A stretch of DNA of 64,000 nt from Oscillospiraceae bacterium (GCA_021202845.1 JAJQCF010000031.1:20238-84237); one strand, 5' to 3'. Counted from the stretch's first letter, positions 8,632 through 17,942 are shown. The notes: generated by a model not told the origin, from the sequence alone. Made by a program: numbers and translations.

Positions 8632-8642
8632 TGTGCTACAAT
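8632..8642 (+). promoter_or_regulatory. extended -10 promoter element before the THF riboswitch
   Basis: TG-C-TACAAT (TG at 8634-8635, TACAAT at 8637-8642) fits an extended -10 promoter; no clear -35 is visible. It lies about 50 bp upstream of the riboswitch. Confidence 0.4.
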
Positions 8643-8692
8643 CAATTTTGTCGGGAGCGCTTCGGCGCTTTTCCGGCCGATAATTAAAAACA

Positions 8693-8796
8693 GTGACAGA
8701 GTAGGGACGGCGCGTCAAGTGCCGGCGGATGGGAAGTTGCCGCCGGACGAAAGCACAGGCAATGCGCTGCGGTGCCGCTCCCGCATCCGCTGCCAC
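8693..8796 (+). promoter_or_regulatory. tetrahydrofolate (THF) riboswitch aptamer
   Basis: The leader carries the signature elements of the folT-type THF riboswitch in order: GAGTAGG, GCGTCAAGTGCC, GGGAAGTTGCCGCCGGACGA and the hallmark GCATCCGCT. The closing stem P1 is formed by GTGACAG (8693-8699) and CTGCCAC (8790-8796) with one mismatch, and an internal stem by GCCGGCGG / CCGCCGG. The aptamer binds reduced folates. The downstream gene is a folate-type ECF S component, the classic target of this riboswitch. Confidence 0.85.
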
Positions 8797-8813
8797 GGGA
8801 AAGAGATATTGTT

Positions 8814-8849
8814 AATCTCCTTTCGCGGCGACTGTCACGAAAGGAGATT
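8814..8849 (+). promoter_or_regulatory. riboswitch expression platform hairpin that hides the folT SD
   Basis: A perfect 12-bp stem AATCTCCTTTCG / CGAAAGGAGATT is followed by three more T. Its 3' arm contains the only Shine-Dalgarno (AAAGGAG, 8840-8846) of the gene starting at 8857. It can therefore act as an SD sequester and, with its short T tract, possibly as a terminator. Confidence 0.75.
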
Positions 8850-8856
8850 TTTGCTT

Positions 8857-9399
8857 ATGCAGGAAAAACATCGAATTTCCACTCACCGTCTCTGCATGGA
8901 CGCAATGCTCGCGGCGCTCTGCGCGGTGCTGGGCTATGTGTCGCTGGACTTGGGCAACATGAAAATTACGTTCGAGTCGCTGCCCATACTGCTGGGGGCG
9001 CTGATGTTCGGGCCGCTGGACGGGTTAGCGGCGGGAGCTATGGGTACGCTTATCTACCAGCTGCTGCGCTACGGCGTCAGCGTGACGACGCTGCTGTGGA
9101 TACTGCCCTACGCTTTGGCGGGGCTGGCGGCGGGCTGGTACGCCAAGCGCCGCGGCTTTGCTCTGCGCGGCACGGAGACGTTGGTGCTCGTAATGGCCTG
9201 CGAGCTGCTGATAACGCTGCTGAATACGGGCGTGATGTATGTGGACAGCAAAATTTACGGCTACTACTCCTTTGTCTACATCTTCGGATCGCTTGCCATG
9301 CGCCTTGTGCTGTGCCTCGCCAAAGGCGCCGCGTTCGGCGCGGTGCTGCCGCGTCTGGTGCGGTCGCTGCAAGCGCTGCGGAGAAGAGCAGCGGTGTAA
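8857..9399 (+). CDS. folT: folate ECF transporter S component
   Basis: 180-residue membrane protein with five to six hydrophobic segments. Features of ECF S components are the N-terminal ISTHRLCMDAMLAALCAVLGYV, MKITFESLPILLGALMFGPLDG, and a basic C terminus. The THF riboswitch upstream indicates folate as the substrate. It captures the vitamin and works with a shared energising module (EcfA, EcfA', EcfT), which is not in the window. The ATG at 8857 is set by the AAAGGAG 10 bp upstream. thyA, a consumer of methylene-THF, lies 2.6 kb downstream. Confidence 0.85.
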   Translation: MQEKHRISTHRLCMDAMLAALCAVLGYVSLDLGNMKITFESLPILLGALMFGPLDGLAAGAMGTLIYQLLRYGVSVTTLLWILPYALAGLAAGWYAKRRGFALRGTETLVLVMACELLITLLNTGVMYVDSKIYGYYSFVYIFGSLAMRLVLCLAKGAAFGAVLPRLVRSLQALRRRAAV

Positions 9400-9415
9400 A
9401 GCAATCGGAATATCA

Positions 9416-9460
9416 GCGCGGCTTGCCGACATCTTTTGATGAAAGCAGCCGCGCAGTTTT
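9416..9460 (+). terminator. intrinsic terminator of folT
   Basis: An 8-bp stem GCGCGGCT / AGCCGCGC (9416-9423 with 9447-9454) followed by AGTTTTG; the 23-nt loop is long. Confidence 0.6.
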
Positions 9461-9484
9461 GCTGTAAGCGCAAAGGTGCTTGTG

Positions 9485-9511
9485 ACCAATTTCCCGCCTC
9501 CGGCATAACAT
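9485..9511 (+). promoter_or_regulatory. sporulation-type (SigK/SigE-like) promoter of the cotJ operon
   Basis: ACC (9485-9487), 16 bp, then CATAACAT (9504-9511), which fits the mother-cell sigma pattern AC-N16/17-CATANNNT. It is 27 bp upstream of the cotJ start, as expected for spore-coat genes. Short motifs like this also occur by chance. Confidence 0.45.
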
Positions 9512-9537
9512 GAACCAGTCCCTAAGAAAACGGAGGA

Positions 9538-9993
9538 ATGAAATTGAAATGTAAAACCACCGACTGCGGCTACAAGCAGGGAGCGCTGCCCTCCTGCTCG
9601 CCGCTGGCGCTTACTCGAATGCCTATGCAGAGCTGCGCCAAGCCCCAATATGAGCGCGGCAAGGCTTTGGCAAGAGGGACGCTGTTCCCCGGCCTCGACT
9701 TGCCGTTTATGGATATTGTCAACACCCGCGATGTTGCCAACACACCGCTCGGCGAGATTCAGGCCATAGACTTCTGCATCAAAGAGCTTCAGCTCTATTT
9801 GGACTCGCACTCCGGCGACACGGAGGCGTTTGAAATGCTCAAAACCCTGACGGAAATGAGCGTCAAGGCCAAGGAGCGCTATGCCGAGCAGTATGGCCCC
9901 CTGACCGTTGACCAGCTCGCGGGTGCGTCAAGCTACACTTGGACAAAAGGCCCGTGGCCTTGGGATTACACCGGCGAGGAGGCGAGCAACTGA
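9538..9993 (+). CDS. CotJA-CotJB fusion, spore coat protein
   Basis: 151 residues that join two normally separate coat peptides. The N-terminal half ends with the CotJA signature ALARGTLFPGLDLPF (about residues 43-57). The C-terminal half has the CotJB pattern EIQAIDFCIKELQLYLDSH, ERYAEQYGPLTVDQ and the closing WTKGPWPWDY. In Bacillus cotJA, cotJB and cotJC form one mother-cell operon whose products enter the inner coat. The ATG at 9538 is only 1 bp from the GGAGG, so the in-frame TTG at 9544 (7-bp spacing) may be the true start. cotJC follows with a 1-bp overlap. Confidence 0.8.
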   Translation: MKLKCKTTDCGYKQGALPSCSPLALTRMPMQSCAKPQYERGKALARGTLFPGLDLPFMDIVNTRDVANTPLGEIQAIDFCIKELQLYLDSHSGDTEAFEMLKTLTEMSVKAKERYAEQYGPLTVDQLAGASSYTWTKGPWPWDYTGEEASN

Positions 9994-10589
9994 TGTTCAC
10001 GTATGAAAAGAAGCTGCAATACCCGATAAACATCAAGAACCCCAACCCTCGCTTGGCAAAGTTCATCATCAGCCAGTACGGCGGCCCCGACGGCGAGCTG
10101 GGAGCCTCCATGCGCTACCTCAGCCAGCGCTACGCCATGCCTTGGGATGAACTGAAGGCCATGCTCACGGACATCGGCACCGAGGAGCTGGGGCACTTGG
10201 AAATGGTGGCCACGATAATACGCCAGCTCACGCGCAAAATGACCTCCGCCGAGGTCGAGGAAGCGGGACTGGAGACTTATTTCGTGGACCACACCGGCGG
10301 AGTGTACCCCCAATTCGCCAGCGGCACCCCGTGGACTGCCAGCACCATAGGCGTACTGGGCGACGTGATAGCGGATTTGTCGGAAGATTTGGCTGCCGAA
10401 CAGAAAGCACGCCTCACCTACGACAACATTCTGCGTCTTTCCGACGACCCCGATGTGAACAACGCCATACGCTTCCTGCGGGAGCGCGAGGTTGTACACT
10501 ATCAGCGCTTCGGCGAGGCTCTGGAGCTGGCGGCCGAGCGCATGAACAGCAAAAACGTATACACCACGAACCCCGCGTTCGATATGTGA
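9993..10589 (+). CDS. cotJC: spore coat protein CotJC (manganese-catalase-like)
   Basis: 198 residues with the CotJC / manganese catalase four-helix fold: MFTYEKKLQYPI, GGPDGELGASMRYLSQRY, the metal-ligand stretch EELGHLEMVATII, and REREVVHYQRFGEAL with further His/Glu ligands. It belongs to the spore coat and may detoxify peroxide. The ATG overlaps the previous TGA by 1 bp (TGATG), so translation is coupled; GGAGG in the previous gene's end serves as SD. Confidence 0.9.
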   Translation: MFTYEKKLQYPINIKNPNPRLAKFIISQYGGPDGELGASMRYLSQRYAMPWDELKAMLTDIGTEELGHLEMVATIIRQLTRKMTSAEVEEAGLETYFVDHTGGVYPQFASGTPWTASTIGVLGDVIADLSEDLAAEQKARLTYDNILRLSDDPDVNNAIRFLREREVVHYQRFGEALELAAERMNSKNVYTTNPAFDM

Positions 10590-10602
10590 TGTGAACTGAA
10601 CG

Positions 10603-10640
10603 ACAAAAAGACGTGCCGCAGGAACTCCCGCGGCACGTCT
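10603..10640 (-). terminator. terminator of gap (possibly bidirectional)
   Basis: An 11-bp stem AGACGTGCCGC / GCGGCACGTCT (10609-10619 with 10630-10640). On the minus strand it is followed by TTTTG; on the plus strand only GAATTT follows, so it serves gap best and cotJC less well. Confidence 0.75.
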
Positions 10641-10662
10641 GAATTTAACAATATGCTTTGAC

Positions 10663-11682
<1,020 letters not shown>

Positions 11683-11745
11683 TTACCTCCTGAAATGTTT
11701 GAACCGTGGGGCTTGCCGCGCCCAAGTTCCGAAAACAAAATTTTT

Positions 11746-11786
11746 GAGCCGTGCAGCGACGGACTCACACCGGCGGTCACCCGCCG
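11746..11786 (-). promoter_or_regulatory. two hairpins in the gap leader
   Basis: CGGCGG/CCGCCG (11771-11776 with 11781-11786) and GAGCCGT/ACGGACTC (11746-11752 with 11759-11766) fold into two consecutive stems in the roughly 145-nt untranslated leader of gap. No known riboswitch class was recognised. Confidence 0.35.
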
Positions 11787-11827
11787 CCTCGCATAAGGAG
11801 GGTAGGCTAAATGCTTACTGCGATTTT

Positions 11828-11856
11828 ATTTTACTACAAATGTTTCCGCTTTTCAA
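11828..11856 (-). promoter_or_regulatory. SigA-type promoter of gap
   Basis: On the minus strand TTGAAA (11856-11851), a 17-bp spacer and TAAAAT (11833-11828). Confidence 0.7.
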
Positions 11857-11930
11857 GAATCATTTAATATTTTTCGCGGGGAGTGCAAGAAATTGATTTG
11901 ACGGAGGCGCAGAAATCGCTTGTCCGCCGC

Positions 11931-11959
11931 TTGCGCTATTTGCGCCGATAATGTATAAT
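11931..11959 (+). promoter_or_regulatory. SigA-type promoter of thyA
   Basis: TTGCGC (11931-11936), a 17-bp spacer and a perfect TATAAT (11954-11959), 42 bp before the start codon. Confidence 0.7.
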
Positions 11960-12000
11960 TACTTATAATACTTATAAGACAAGCCAAGGAGGGAAAATGC

Positions 12001-12831
12001 ATGAGCCTTGCGGATGAGATTTTTATTCGGAACTGCCGTGATATTTTGGATAACGGCGTCTGGGACACGGACAGGGAAGTGCGGCCGCGGTGGGAGGACG
12101 GCGCGAGCGCGCACACTGTCAAGAAATTCGGCATAGTCAACAGGTACGACCTCTCGCGGGAGTTTCCCATTCTCACGCTGCGGCGCACCTATTGGAAAAC
12201 CGCGCTGGACGAGCTGCTGTGGATTTGGCAGAAAAAGAGCAGCAATATCCGCGACCTGCGCGGCCATATCTGGGACGAATGGGCGGATGAGAACGGCTCC
12301 ATAGGCAAGGCCTACGGCTACCAGCTGGGCGTCAAAAGCCGCTACCCAGAGGGCGACATGGATCAGGTTGACCGTGTGCTCTGGCAGCTGAAAAACGACC
12401 CCGCCTCGCGCCGCATTATGACTAATATGTATAATTTTGCCGACCTCAGCGAAATGGCGCTTTACCCCTGCGCGTACTCCATGACCTTCAACGTCAGCGG
12501 CAACACGCTGAACGCCATACTCAACCAGCGCAGTCAGGATATGCTGACAGCCAATAACTGGAACGTAGTGCAGTACGCGCTGCTTGTACATATGTTAGCG
12601 CAGGTGAGCGGGCTGCAGGCAGGGGAGCTTGTACACGTTATAGCCGATGCGCACATCTACGACCGCCACATTCCCGCCGTGGAGAAGATAATCCAAAACG
12701 AGCCGCGTCAGGCGCCGAAGCTGATTATTGACACAAGCGTAACCGACTTCTACGCCTTCACCCGCGACAGCTTCGGTCTTGAGGGCTACGAGTACAGCGA
12801 GTTCAGCGAAAAAATACCTGTTGCAATATAA
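12001..12831 (+). CDS. thyA: thymidylate synthase ThyA
   Basis: 276 residues. The catalytic Cys157 lies in ALYPCAYSMTFNV, and NQRSQD and DAHIYDRH are family signatures for dUMP binding. It makes dTMP from dUMP with methylene-THF and releases dihydrofolate. The gene is monocistronic with its own promoter; AAGGAGG precedes the ATG. A dUTPase that supplies dUMP lies at 19.5 kb and a folate transporter at 8.9 kb, but they are not one operon. No dihydrofolate reductase gene is in the window. Confidence 0.95.
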   Translation: MSLADEIFIRNCRDILDNGVWDTDREVRPRWEDGASAHTVKKFGIVNRYDLSREFPILTLRRTYWKTALDELLWIWQKKSSNIRDLRGHIWDEWADENGSIGKAYGYQLGVKSRYPEGDMDQVDRVLWQLKNDPASRRIMTNMYNFADLSEMALYPCAYSMTFNVSGNTLNAILNQRSQDMLTANNWNVVQYALLVHMLAQVSGLQAGELVHVIADAHIYDRHIPAVEKIIQNEPRQAPKLIIDTSVTDFYAFTRDSFGLEGYEYSEFSEKIPVAI

Positions 12832-12873
12832 TTTAAGGCAAATAGCAGGTACGCGGCTGCTGCTTTGGAACGA

Positions 12874-13243
12874 TTATATTTGCGCCTTTAGACTTTCTTT
12901 GCCTGTTATCCGATAGGCATAGATTTTTCCATGCCGGAAACGCTCCAATTTTTCTTCCTCTGCCCAGCCTCGAAGCAAGCGGTTCGCCGTAGCGGGGGTG
13001 GGGGGGGAAAATGTTCAATAACTTGCAGGCTGTGGAGTTTTGGATGAAATCGTGCTCGTGCAGATAGGTGCGAACGGTCAGCCAGCGGCGGTATTCCTTA
13101 GAGGAAGGTTCATCAATCATTTCTTCGCTCAAGCTGATGATTTCGATGATTGATGAACGAATGGCGGAAAGCATGAAAGTGATGAACGGTGTAGATTCCG
13201 CAATGGCATTAGAGAAAATGCAATACAGCAATCGTTCTGGCAA
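12874..13243 (-). pseudogene. broken C-terminal fragment of a Fic-family-like protein
   Basis: The minus strand encodes AESTPFITFMLSAIRSS, EYRRWLTVRTYLHEHDF and IQNSTACKLLNI, resembling the end of Fic proteins and the winged-helix region that follows. At a run of eight C (minus strand, near 13005-13012) the frame shifts by one base, after which PATANRLLRGWAEEEKLERF and HGKIYAYRITGKESLKAQI continue to a stop at 12874. The N-terminal catalytic part is absent, and an in-frame stop lies just upstream of 13243. So this is a remnant with both truncation and frameshift. Family assignment is from memory of the motif and is moderate. Confidence 0.55.
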
Positions 13244-13296
13244 CGAAAACCATTATTTTAAGACACATTTCACACTAAGCAAAAGAGGTTGTATTT

Positions 13297-16200
13297 ATGC
13301 TGCACCACGGCCTTTATGAACAAGTCATCAACCACGCTTTATCTGACGAGCTGGCCGCCATTCCGGAAGCTCGCAAGGAGGTTGCGCCCATTGACAAAGC
13401 GGAGGCCTCGAAAGTGCTGGCGCAGTATCTGGCGGAAGTCGTTCAAAAAGGTCTGGATAACGTGCTCGATAACGGCGGCGGCATCTCTGCCCAAGTCGGG
13501 CTTGCCAATCAGATAATAGATTTGATTCAAAATTCTACGCAAGAAGCCGACTTTGCTGTGCTGGGAGTTGACGCGCGGGCGGAGCAGCTTCTTGCGCTTT
13601 TAAAAGAATCCGATTCAAGGCTTGCCGTGGGGAAAACCGCTGCTGATATTGCTCGGCCTGAAACGTCTATTGCACGAAGCTCGCTTTTTACCGGCGCTGT
13701 TCACGAGCCGCAGATGTACACGGAGCTGAAAAAGGAAATCGTCTCCGCCGACCGTATTGATATGCTGGTATCTTTTGTCAAATGGAGCGGGCTGCGCCTG
13801 CTGATTGACGAGCTGCGGGAGTTTACACAAAACGGCGGTGAGCTGCGCATTATCACCACCTCTTATATGGGCGCGACTGACATAAAGGCCGTTGAGGAGC
13901 TGCGCCGGCTGCCGAACACAAAGATAAAAGTCAGCTATGACACCGAGCGAACGCGGCTTCACGCAAAGACATACGTGTTTTATCGAGACACCGGCTTTAC
14001 AACAGCGTATGTTGGTTCCTCCAACTTGTCCAATGCTGCCATTTCCAGCGGCTTGGAATGGAACGTGAAGGTCACAAAAAAGGACTTGCCGGAGACTATT
14101 GATAAAATCGCCGCTACCTTTGAGAGCTACTGGAATTCCAACGAGTTTGAGTATTATTCCGAAGACCAGAAGGAGCGGCTTGCTCGTGCGCTGCAAGCGG
14201 AAAAGTATTTCGACAACAATAACGACGAAGTCTACGCAATGGATATCCGGCCCTATTCATATCAGCAGGAGATACTGGACAAGTTAGAGGCCGAGCGCGC
14301 TGTCAGGGGCTTCACCCGCAATCTTGTGGTGGCTGCCACGGGTACGGGCAAAACGGTCATATCCGCGCTCGACTATAAACGCTTCTGCAAGCAAAATTCC
14401 GCCAAGCCCTGCCGATTGCTGTTTGTTGCCCATAGGGAGGAAATTTTGCGGCAAACCCTGTACACCTTCCGTGCTGTGCTGAAGGATGCCAACTTTGGAG
14501 AGATGTTTGTGGGCAGCTGCAGGCCGGACAGCATTGACCACCTGTTTATCTCTATTCAGACATTTAATGCGCAGAGCTTTACCGGCAAAACTGCGCCGGA
14601 TTTTTATGATTATATCATCGTGGATGAATTCCACCATGCCGCTGCGCCTACTTACCAAAGACTGCTGAACTATTACCGGCCGCAGATTTTGCTGGGACTG
14701 ACAGCTACGCCGGAGCGCATGGACGGCAAGAGCATACTGCCATATTTCGGTAACCGTATTGCTGCCGAAATTCGTCTGCCGGAGGCCATTGACCGCAAGC
14801 TGCTGTGTCCGTTCCAGTATTTTGGCGTCACCGACAGCGTGGACTTGGACAGCCTGCGCTGGAGCGCTGGCGGATATGATAAGCAGGAGCTGTCCGATTT
14901 ATACACCATGAGCGGCATAGTCGCGGAACGCCGCGCAGAGCTGGTGGTGCGCTCACTGCTGAAATACGTCACGGATATTGATGAGGTAAAGGGGCTTGGC
15001 TTCTGCGTTTCCGTTGAGCACGCTGCGTTTATGGCTGGATTTTTCAACAAGCACAATATTGCGTCTATGTCATTGACCGGCAAATCTCCCGATGAGGAAA
15101 GAAAATCTGCAAAAGAGCAGCTCGTGCAGGGCAGGGTGCGGTTCATTTTTGTCGTAGATATTTACAACGAAGGCGTAGATATTCCCGAGGTGAATACGGT
15201 TCTGTTCCTCCGCCCCACAGAGTCCCTGACCGTTTTCCTGCAGCAGCTTGGCCGCGGCCTGCGGCTGGCGGAGGATAAGGAATGTCTGACCGTGCTGGAT
15301 TTTATCGGTCAGGCCAACAAGAAGTATAACTTTGAAAATAAGTTTGCCGCGCTGCTTTCCAACACTGCCCGCAGCGTCACCAGAGAAATTAAGGACGGCT
15401 TTGTATCTGCGCCAAAGGGCTGCTATATACAGTTGGAGAAAATTGCGGCCAAATATGTGCTGGACAACATCAGAGCTTCCTACGGCAGCACGGCGGGACT
15501 GGTGTCACGCATTGCCGGCTTCACCGCGGACAGCGGTCTGGAGTGTACGTTGGGCAATTTTTTGGACTATTACCGACTGGACCCGAGAGCAATATATAAG
15601 TTCAGCACCTTCTCGCGCCTGTGCGCGCGGGCAGATGTGACAGACGATTTCCAAGAGCCGGCGGAGGAAGCTCTCACCAAAGCCTTTGCGCGGCTTGCGG
15701 TCATAGATTCACGGCGCTGGATTACTTTTTTGCTGGACATTTTGCTCCGACTGGACGATGTTGACTTTGCCGCTCTTTCAGATATAGAAAAGCGAATGCT
15801 GCAAATGCTCTATATCACCATTTGGGGCAAAGCGGCGGAGGACTGGAGCAGCGACGAGGTGTTGGACAATCTGTATGCCTTGTCCGACAGCCCGATATTG
15901 CTGTCGGAGCTGATTGCGCTGCTGCAATATCAGTATAGCCGCATTGACTTCATAGACCGGCCTGTGGACGTCGGATTTGACTGTCCGCTGGATTTGCACT
16001 GTACCTACACCCGCGACCAGCTGTTGGCGGCAATGGATTTTATGAAACCGGCGACTGTCCGCGAAGGCGTCAAATGGCTGCCGGAGCAACAGGCAGATGT
16101 GTTCTTTGTGACGCTGAACAAGGCGGACAAGGACTATTCGCCCACAACCATGTACAATGACTATTCCATCAATGAGCGTCTGTTCCATTGGCAGAGCCAG

Positions 16201-16452
16201 AGCACAACGGCGGAGAATTCCCCGACCGGTCAGCGGTATATTCATCACGCGGAGCGCGGAAGCAGGGTGCTGCTTTTCGTTCGGGAGTCTAAGACCGACC
16301 CCTTGACCGGCGGCGCCGGAGCCTACACCTATTTGGGCACCGCCGTTTATGTGAAGCACGAAGGCTCTAAGCCTATGAACATCACTTGGAGGCTGGACGA
16401 GCCGATACCGGCGAAGTTCTTGAAGAAAACGAATAAATTGGCGGTGGGATAA
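13297..16452 (+). CDS. PLD-nuclease/SF2 helicase with DUF3427 C terminus
   Basis: 1051 residues in three parts. Residues about 140-270 form a phospholipase-D-type nuclease domain with HAK (RLHAKTYVFYRD) and VGSSNLSNAA. Residues about 310-660 are an SF2 helicase: Walker A AATGTGKTV (about 346), Walker B-like VDEFHHA (about 441), LGLTATPERMDG, and motif VI QLGRGLRL (about 649). The remainder fits DUF3427. Such proteins occur in defence islands and likely cut or unwind DNA. The ATG follows AAGAGG. Base composition is more AT-rich than neighbouring housekeeping genes, and a NUDIX gene is coupled to its end. Confidence 0.85.
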   Translation: MLHHGLYEQVINHALSDELAAIPEARKEVAPIDKAEASKVLAQYLAEVVQKGLDNVLDNGGGISAQVGLANQIIDLIQNSTQEADFAVLGVDARAEQLLALLKESDSRLAVGKTAADIARPETSIARSSLFTGAVHEPQMYTELKKEIVSADRIDMLVSFVKWSGLRLLIDELREFTQNGGELRIITTSYMGATDIKAVEELRRLPNTKIKVSYDTERTRLHAKTYVFYRDTGFTTAYVGSSNLSNAAISSGLEWNVKVTKKDLPETIDKIAATFESYWNSNEFEYYSEDQKERLARALQAEKYFDNNNDEVYAMDIRPYSYQQEILDKLEAERAVRGFTRNLVVAATGTGKTVISALDYKRFCKQNSAKPCRLLFVAHREEILRQTLYTFRAVLKDANFGEMFVGSCRPDSIDHLFISIQTFNAQSFTGKTAPDFYDYIIVDEFHHAAAPTYQRLLNYYRPQILLGLTATPERMDGKSILPYFGNRIAAEIRLPEAIDRKLLCPFQYFGVTDSVDLDSLRWSAGGYDKQELSDLYTMSGIVAERRAELVVRSLLKYVTDIDEVKGLGFCVSVEHAAFMAGFFNKHNIASMSLTGKSPDEERKSAKEQLVQGRVRFIFVVDIYNEGVDIPEVNTVLFLRPTESLTVFLQQLGRGLRLAEDKECLTVLDFIGQANKKYNFENKFAALLSNTARSVTREIKDGFVSAPKGCYIQLEKIAAKYVLDNIRASYGSTAGLVSRIAGFTADSGLECTLGNFLDYYRLDPRAIYKFSTFSRLCARADVTDDFQEPAEEALTKAFARLAVIDSRRWITFLLDILLRLDDVDFAALSDIEKRMLQMLYITIWGKAAEDWSSDEVLDNLYALSDSPILLSELIALLQYQYSRIDFIDRPVDVGFDCPLDLHCTYTRDQLLAAMDFMKPATVREGVKWLPEQQADVFFVTLNKADKDYSPTTMYNDYSINERLFHWQSQSTTAENSPTGQRYIHHAERGSRVLLFVRESKTDPLTGGAGAYTYLGTAVYVKHEGSKPMNITWRLDEPIPAKFLKKTNKLAVG

Positions 16453-16856
16453 TGGACAATAATATCACAGAGGTTGTTGCGGCTCTGATATGGAATGAGG
16501 ACAAATTTATGATTTGCCAGCGCCCTGCACATAAAGCGCGTGGCTTGCTGTGGGAATTCGTCGGCGGAAAGGTGGAGCTCGGAGAGACGAAGGAACAGGC
16601 GCTTATACGGGAGTGTCGGGAAGAGCTGGCAATCACTGTTTCTGTCGGCGCTGTTTTCATGGACGTTCTCCACGAGTACCCTGATTTGACGGTACACCTG
16701 ACATTGTTTAATTCCTCAATCGCGGAGGGCGTGCCGCAGAGAATTGAGCATAATGATATCCGCTGGATTACCGCAGACGAAATAGGCAATTATGAATTCT
16801 GTCCGGCGGATAAAGAAATTCTCAGGCGAATTGTTTCTAATTCATGTAAGCCATAA
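16452..16856 (+). CDS. NUDIX hydrolase, MutT-like (deoxy)nucleoside triphosphate pyrophosphatase
   Basis: 134 residues with a complete NUDIX box: GGKVELGETKEQAL followed by RECREEL (G-x5-E-x7-RE-x2-EE). The start VVAALIWNEDKFMICQRP is typical of 8-oxo-dGTP or dCTP pyrophosphohydrolases. The ATG overlaps the TAA of the helicase by 1 bp (TAATG), which implies coupled translation and a shared role rather than general housekeeping. It could clean the nucleotide pool or, in a defence setting, hydrolyse a nucleotide signal; the substrate cannot be told from sequence. Confidence 0.85.
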   Translation: MDNNITEVVAALIWNEDKFMICQRPAHKARGLLWEFVGGKVELGETKEQALIRECREELAITVSVGAVFMDVLHEYPDLTVHLTLFNSSIAEGVPQRIEHNDIRWITADEIGNYEFCPADKEILRRIVSNSCKP

Positions 16857-16920
16857 ACAAGACGGGAACGCTTCAAAAATATAATTGCTCGTTTTTTACC
16901 GATAATTTATCATCTATGTG

Positions 16921-16949
16921 TTGCAATTCCCGCAAATATTGTTTACAAT
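16921..16949 (+). promoter_or_regulatory. SigA-type promoter of the moaA operon
   Basis: TTGCAA (16921-16926), a 17-bp spacer and TACAAT (16944-16949). The untranslated leader is only about 28 nt, so no molybdenum-cofactor riboswitch fits. AATTGCTC and GAGCAATT flank the promoter as a wide inverted repeat (16883-16890 and 16956-16963). Confidence 0.65.
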
Positions 16950-16983
16950 AGAGGTCGAGCAATTTTATTCGGAGGCATTTCCT

Positions 16984-17937
16984 ATGCTGGACAGCTACGG
17001 GAGAAAAATTGAATACCTGCGCATTTCCATAACCGACCGCTGCAACTACCGCTGTGTCTACTGTATGCCGCCCGAGGGCGTGGAGAAAATGGAGCACTGC
17101 GATATGCTCACTCTGGAGGAGATTGAGGAGATTGCGCGCGCTTTCGTGCGTCTGGGCGTGAAAAAGCTGCGCCTCACCGGCGGGGAGCCGCTGGCGCGCA
17201 AGGGGCTGGTTGACCTCTGCCGCCGCCTCGGCGCTATCGAGGGCGTGGAGGACATCTCGCTGACGACGAACGCCTCGCTGCTCGCGCCCGTGGCGGCCCA
17301 GCTGCGTGAGGCCGGAGTGCGGCGCGTGAACGTCAGTCTGGACACGCTGGACGCGGAGAAATTCAAAAAAATAACCCGCGTAGGCCGCCTCTCGGACGCC
17401 ATTGAAGGCATACGCGCCGCGCTGGCGGTGGGAATGTCGCCCGTCAAGCTGAACACCGTGCTCATCGGCGGCTTCAACGACGACGAGATTCCCGCGCTCG
17501 TCGGCCTGACGCGGCTCTATCCCGTTGATGTGCGCTTCATCGAGCTGATGCCAATCGGCCACACGACCGAGTTCGGCGCGGAGGCTTATCTGCCCTGCTC
17601 CGTGGTGCTCGAGCGCGTGCCGGAGCTGACGCCCGCGGGCACGGACGGGGGAGTGGCCAAGCTCTACACCCTGCCGGACGCGCTGGGCCGCGTGGGGCTC
17701 ATCAGCCCGCTCAGCAGTCACTTCTGCGCCGAGTGCAACCGTATGCGCCTGACCTCGGACGGCAAGCTGAAGCCCTGCCTGCACTCGCGGCAGGAGATTC
17801 CCGTGCGCGGTCTGCACGGCGAGGAGTTAGAGGCGGCGATTAAAAATGCGATATTATGTAAACCGCAAATGCACGTTGAGCTCTCCGCGGAGCACCGCAG
17901 CGAGAGCGCGAGAAATATGAACCAAATAGGAGGCTGA
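16984..17937 (+). CDS. moaA: GTP 3',8-cyclase MoaA
   Basis: 317-residue radical SAM enzyme. The cluster motif is C20-x3-C24-x2-C27 in TDRCNYRCVYCMPPEG; LRLTGGEPL binds SAM; the C-terminal second cluster uses CAECNRMRLTSDG and KPCLHS. It performs the first step of molybdopterin synthesis from GTP. GGAGG precedes the ATG at 16984; a GTG further upstream lacks an SD. First gene of the run moaA-moaC-mog-MOSC, which supports the molybdoenzyme encoded at 23 kb. Confidence 0.95.
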   Translation: MLDSYGRKIEYLRISITDRCNYRCVYCMPPEGVEKMEHCDMLTLEEIEEIARAFVRLGVKKLRLTGGEPLARKGLVDLCRRLGAIEGVEDISLTTNASLLAPVAAQLREAGVRRVNVSLDTLDAEKFKKITRVGRLSDAIEGIRAALAVGMSPVKLNTVLIGGFNDDEIPALVGLTRLYPVDVRFIELMPIGHTTEFGAEAYLPCSVVLERVPELTPAGTDGGVAKLYTLPDALGRVGLISPLSSHFCAECNRMRLTSDGKLKPCLHSRQEIPVRGLHGEELEAAIKNAILCKPQMHVELSAEHRSESARNMNQIGG

Positions 17938-17942
17938 AAAAG

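Noticed and set aside
16857..16983. Molybdenum-cofactor riboswitch before moaA
   Set aside because: The promoter leaves a leader of only about 28 nt, too short for that aptamer.
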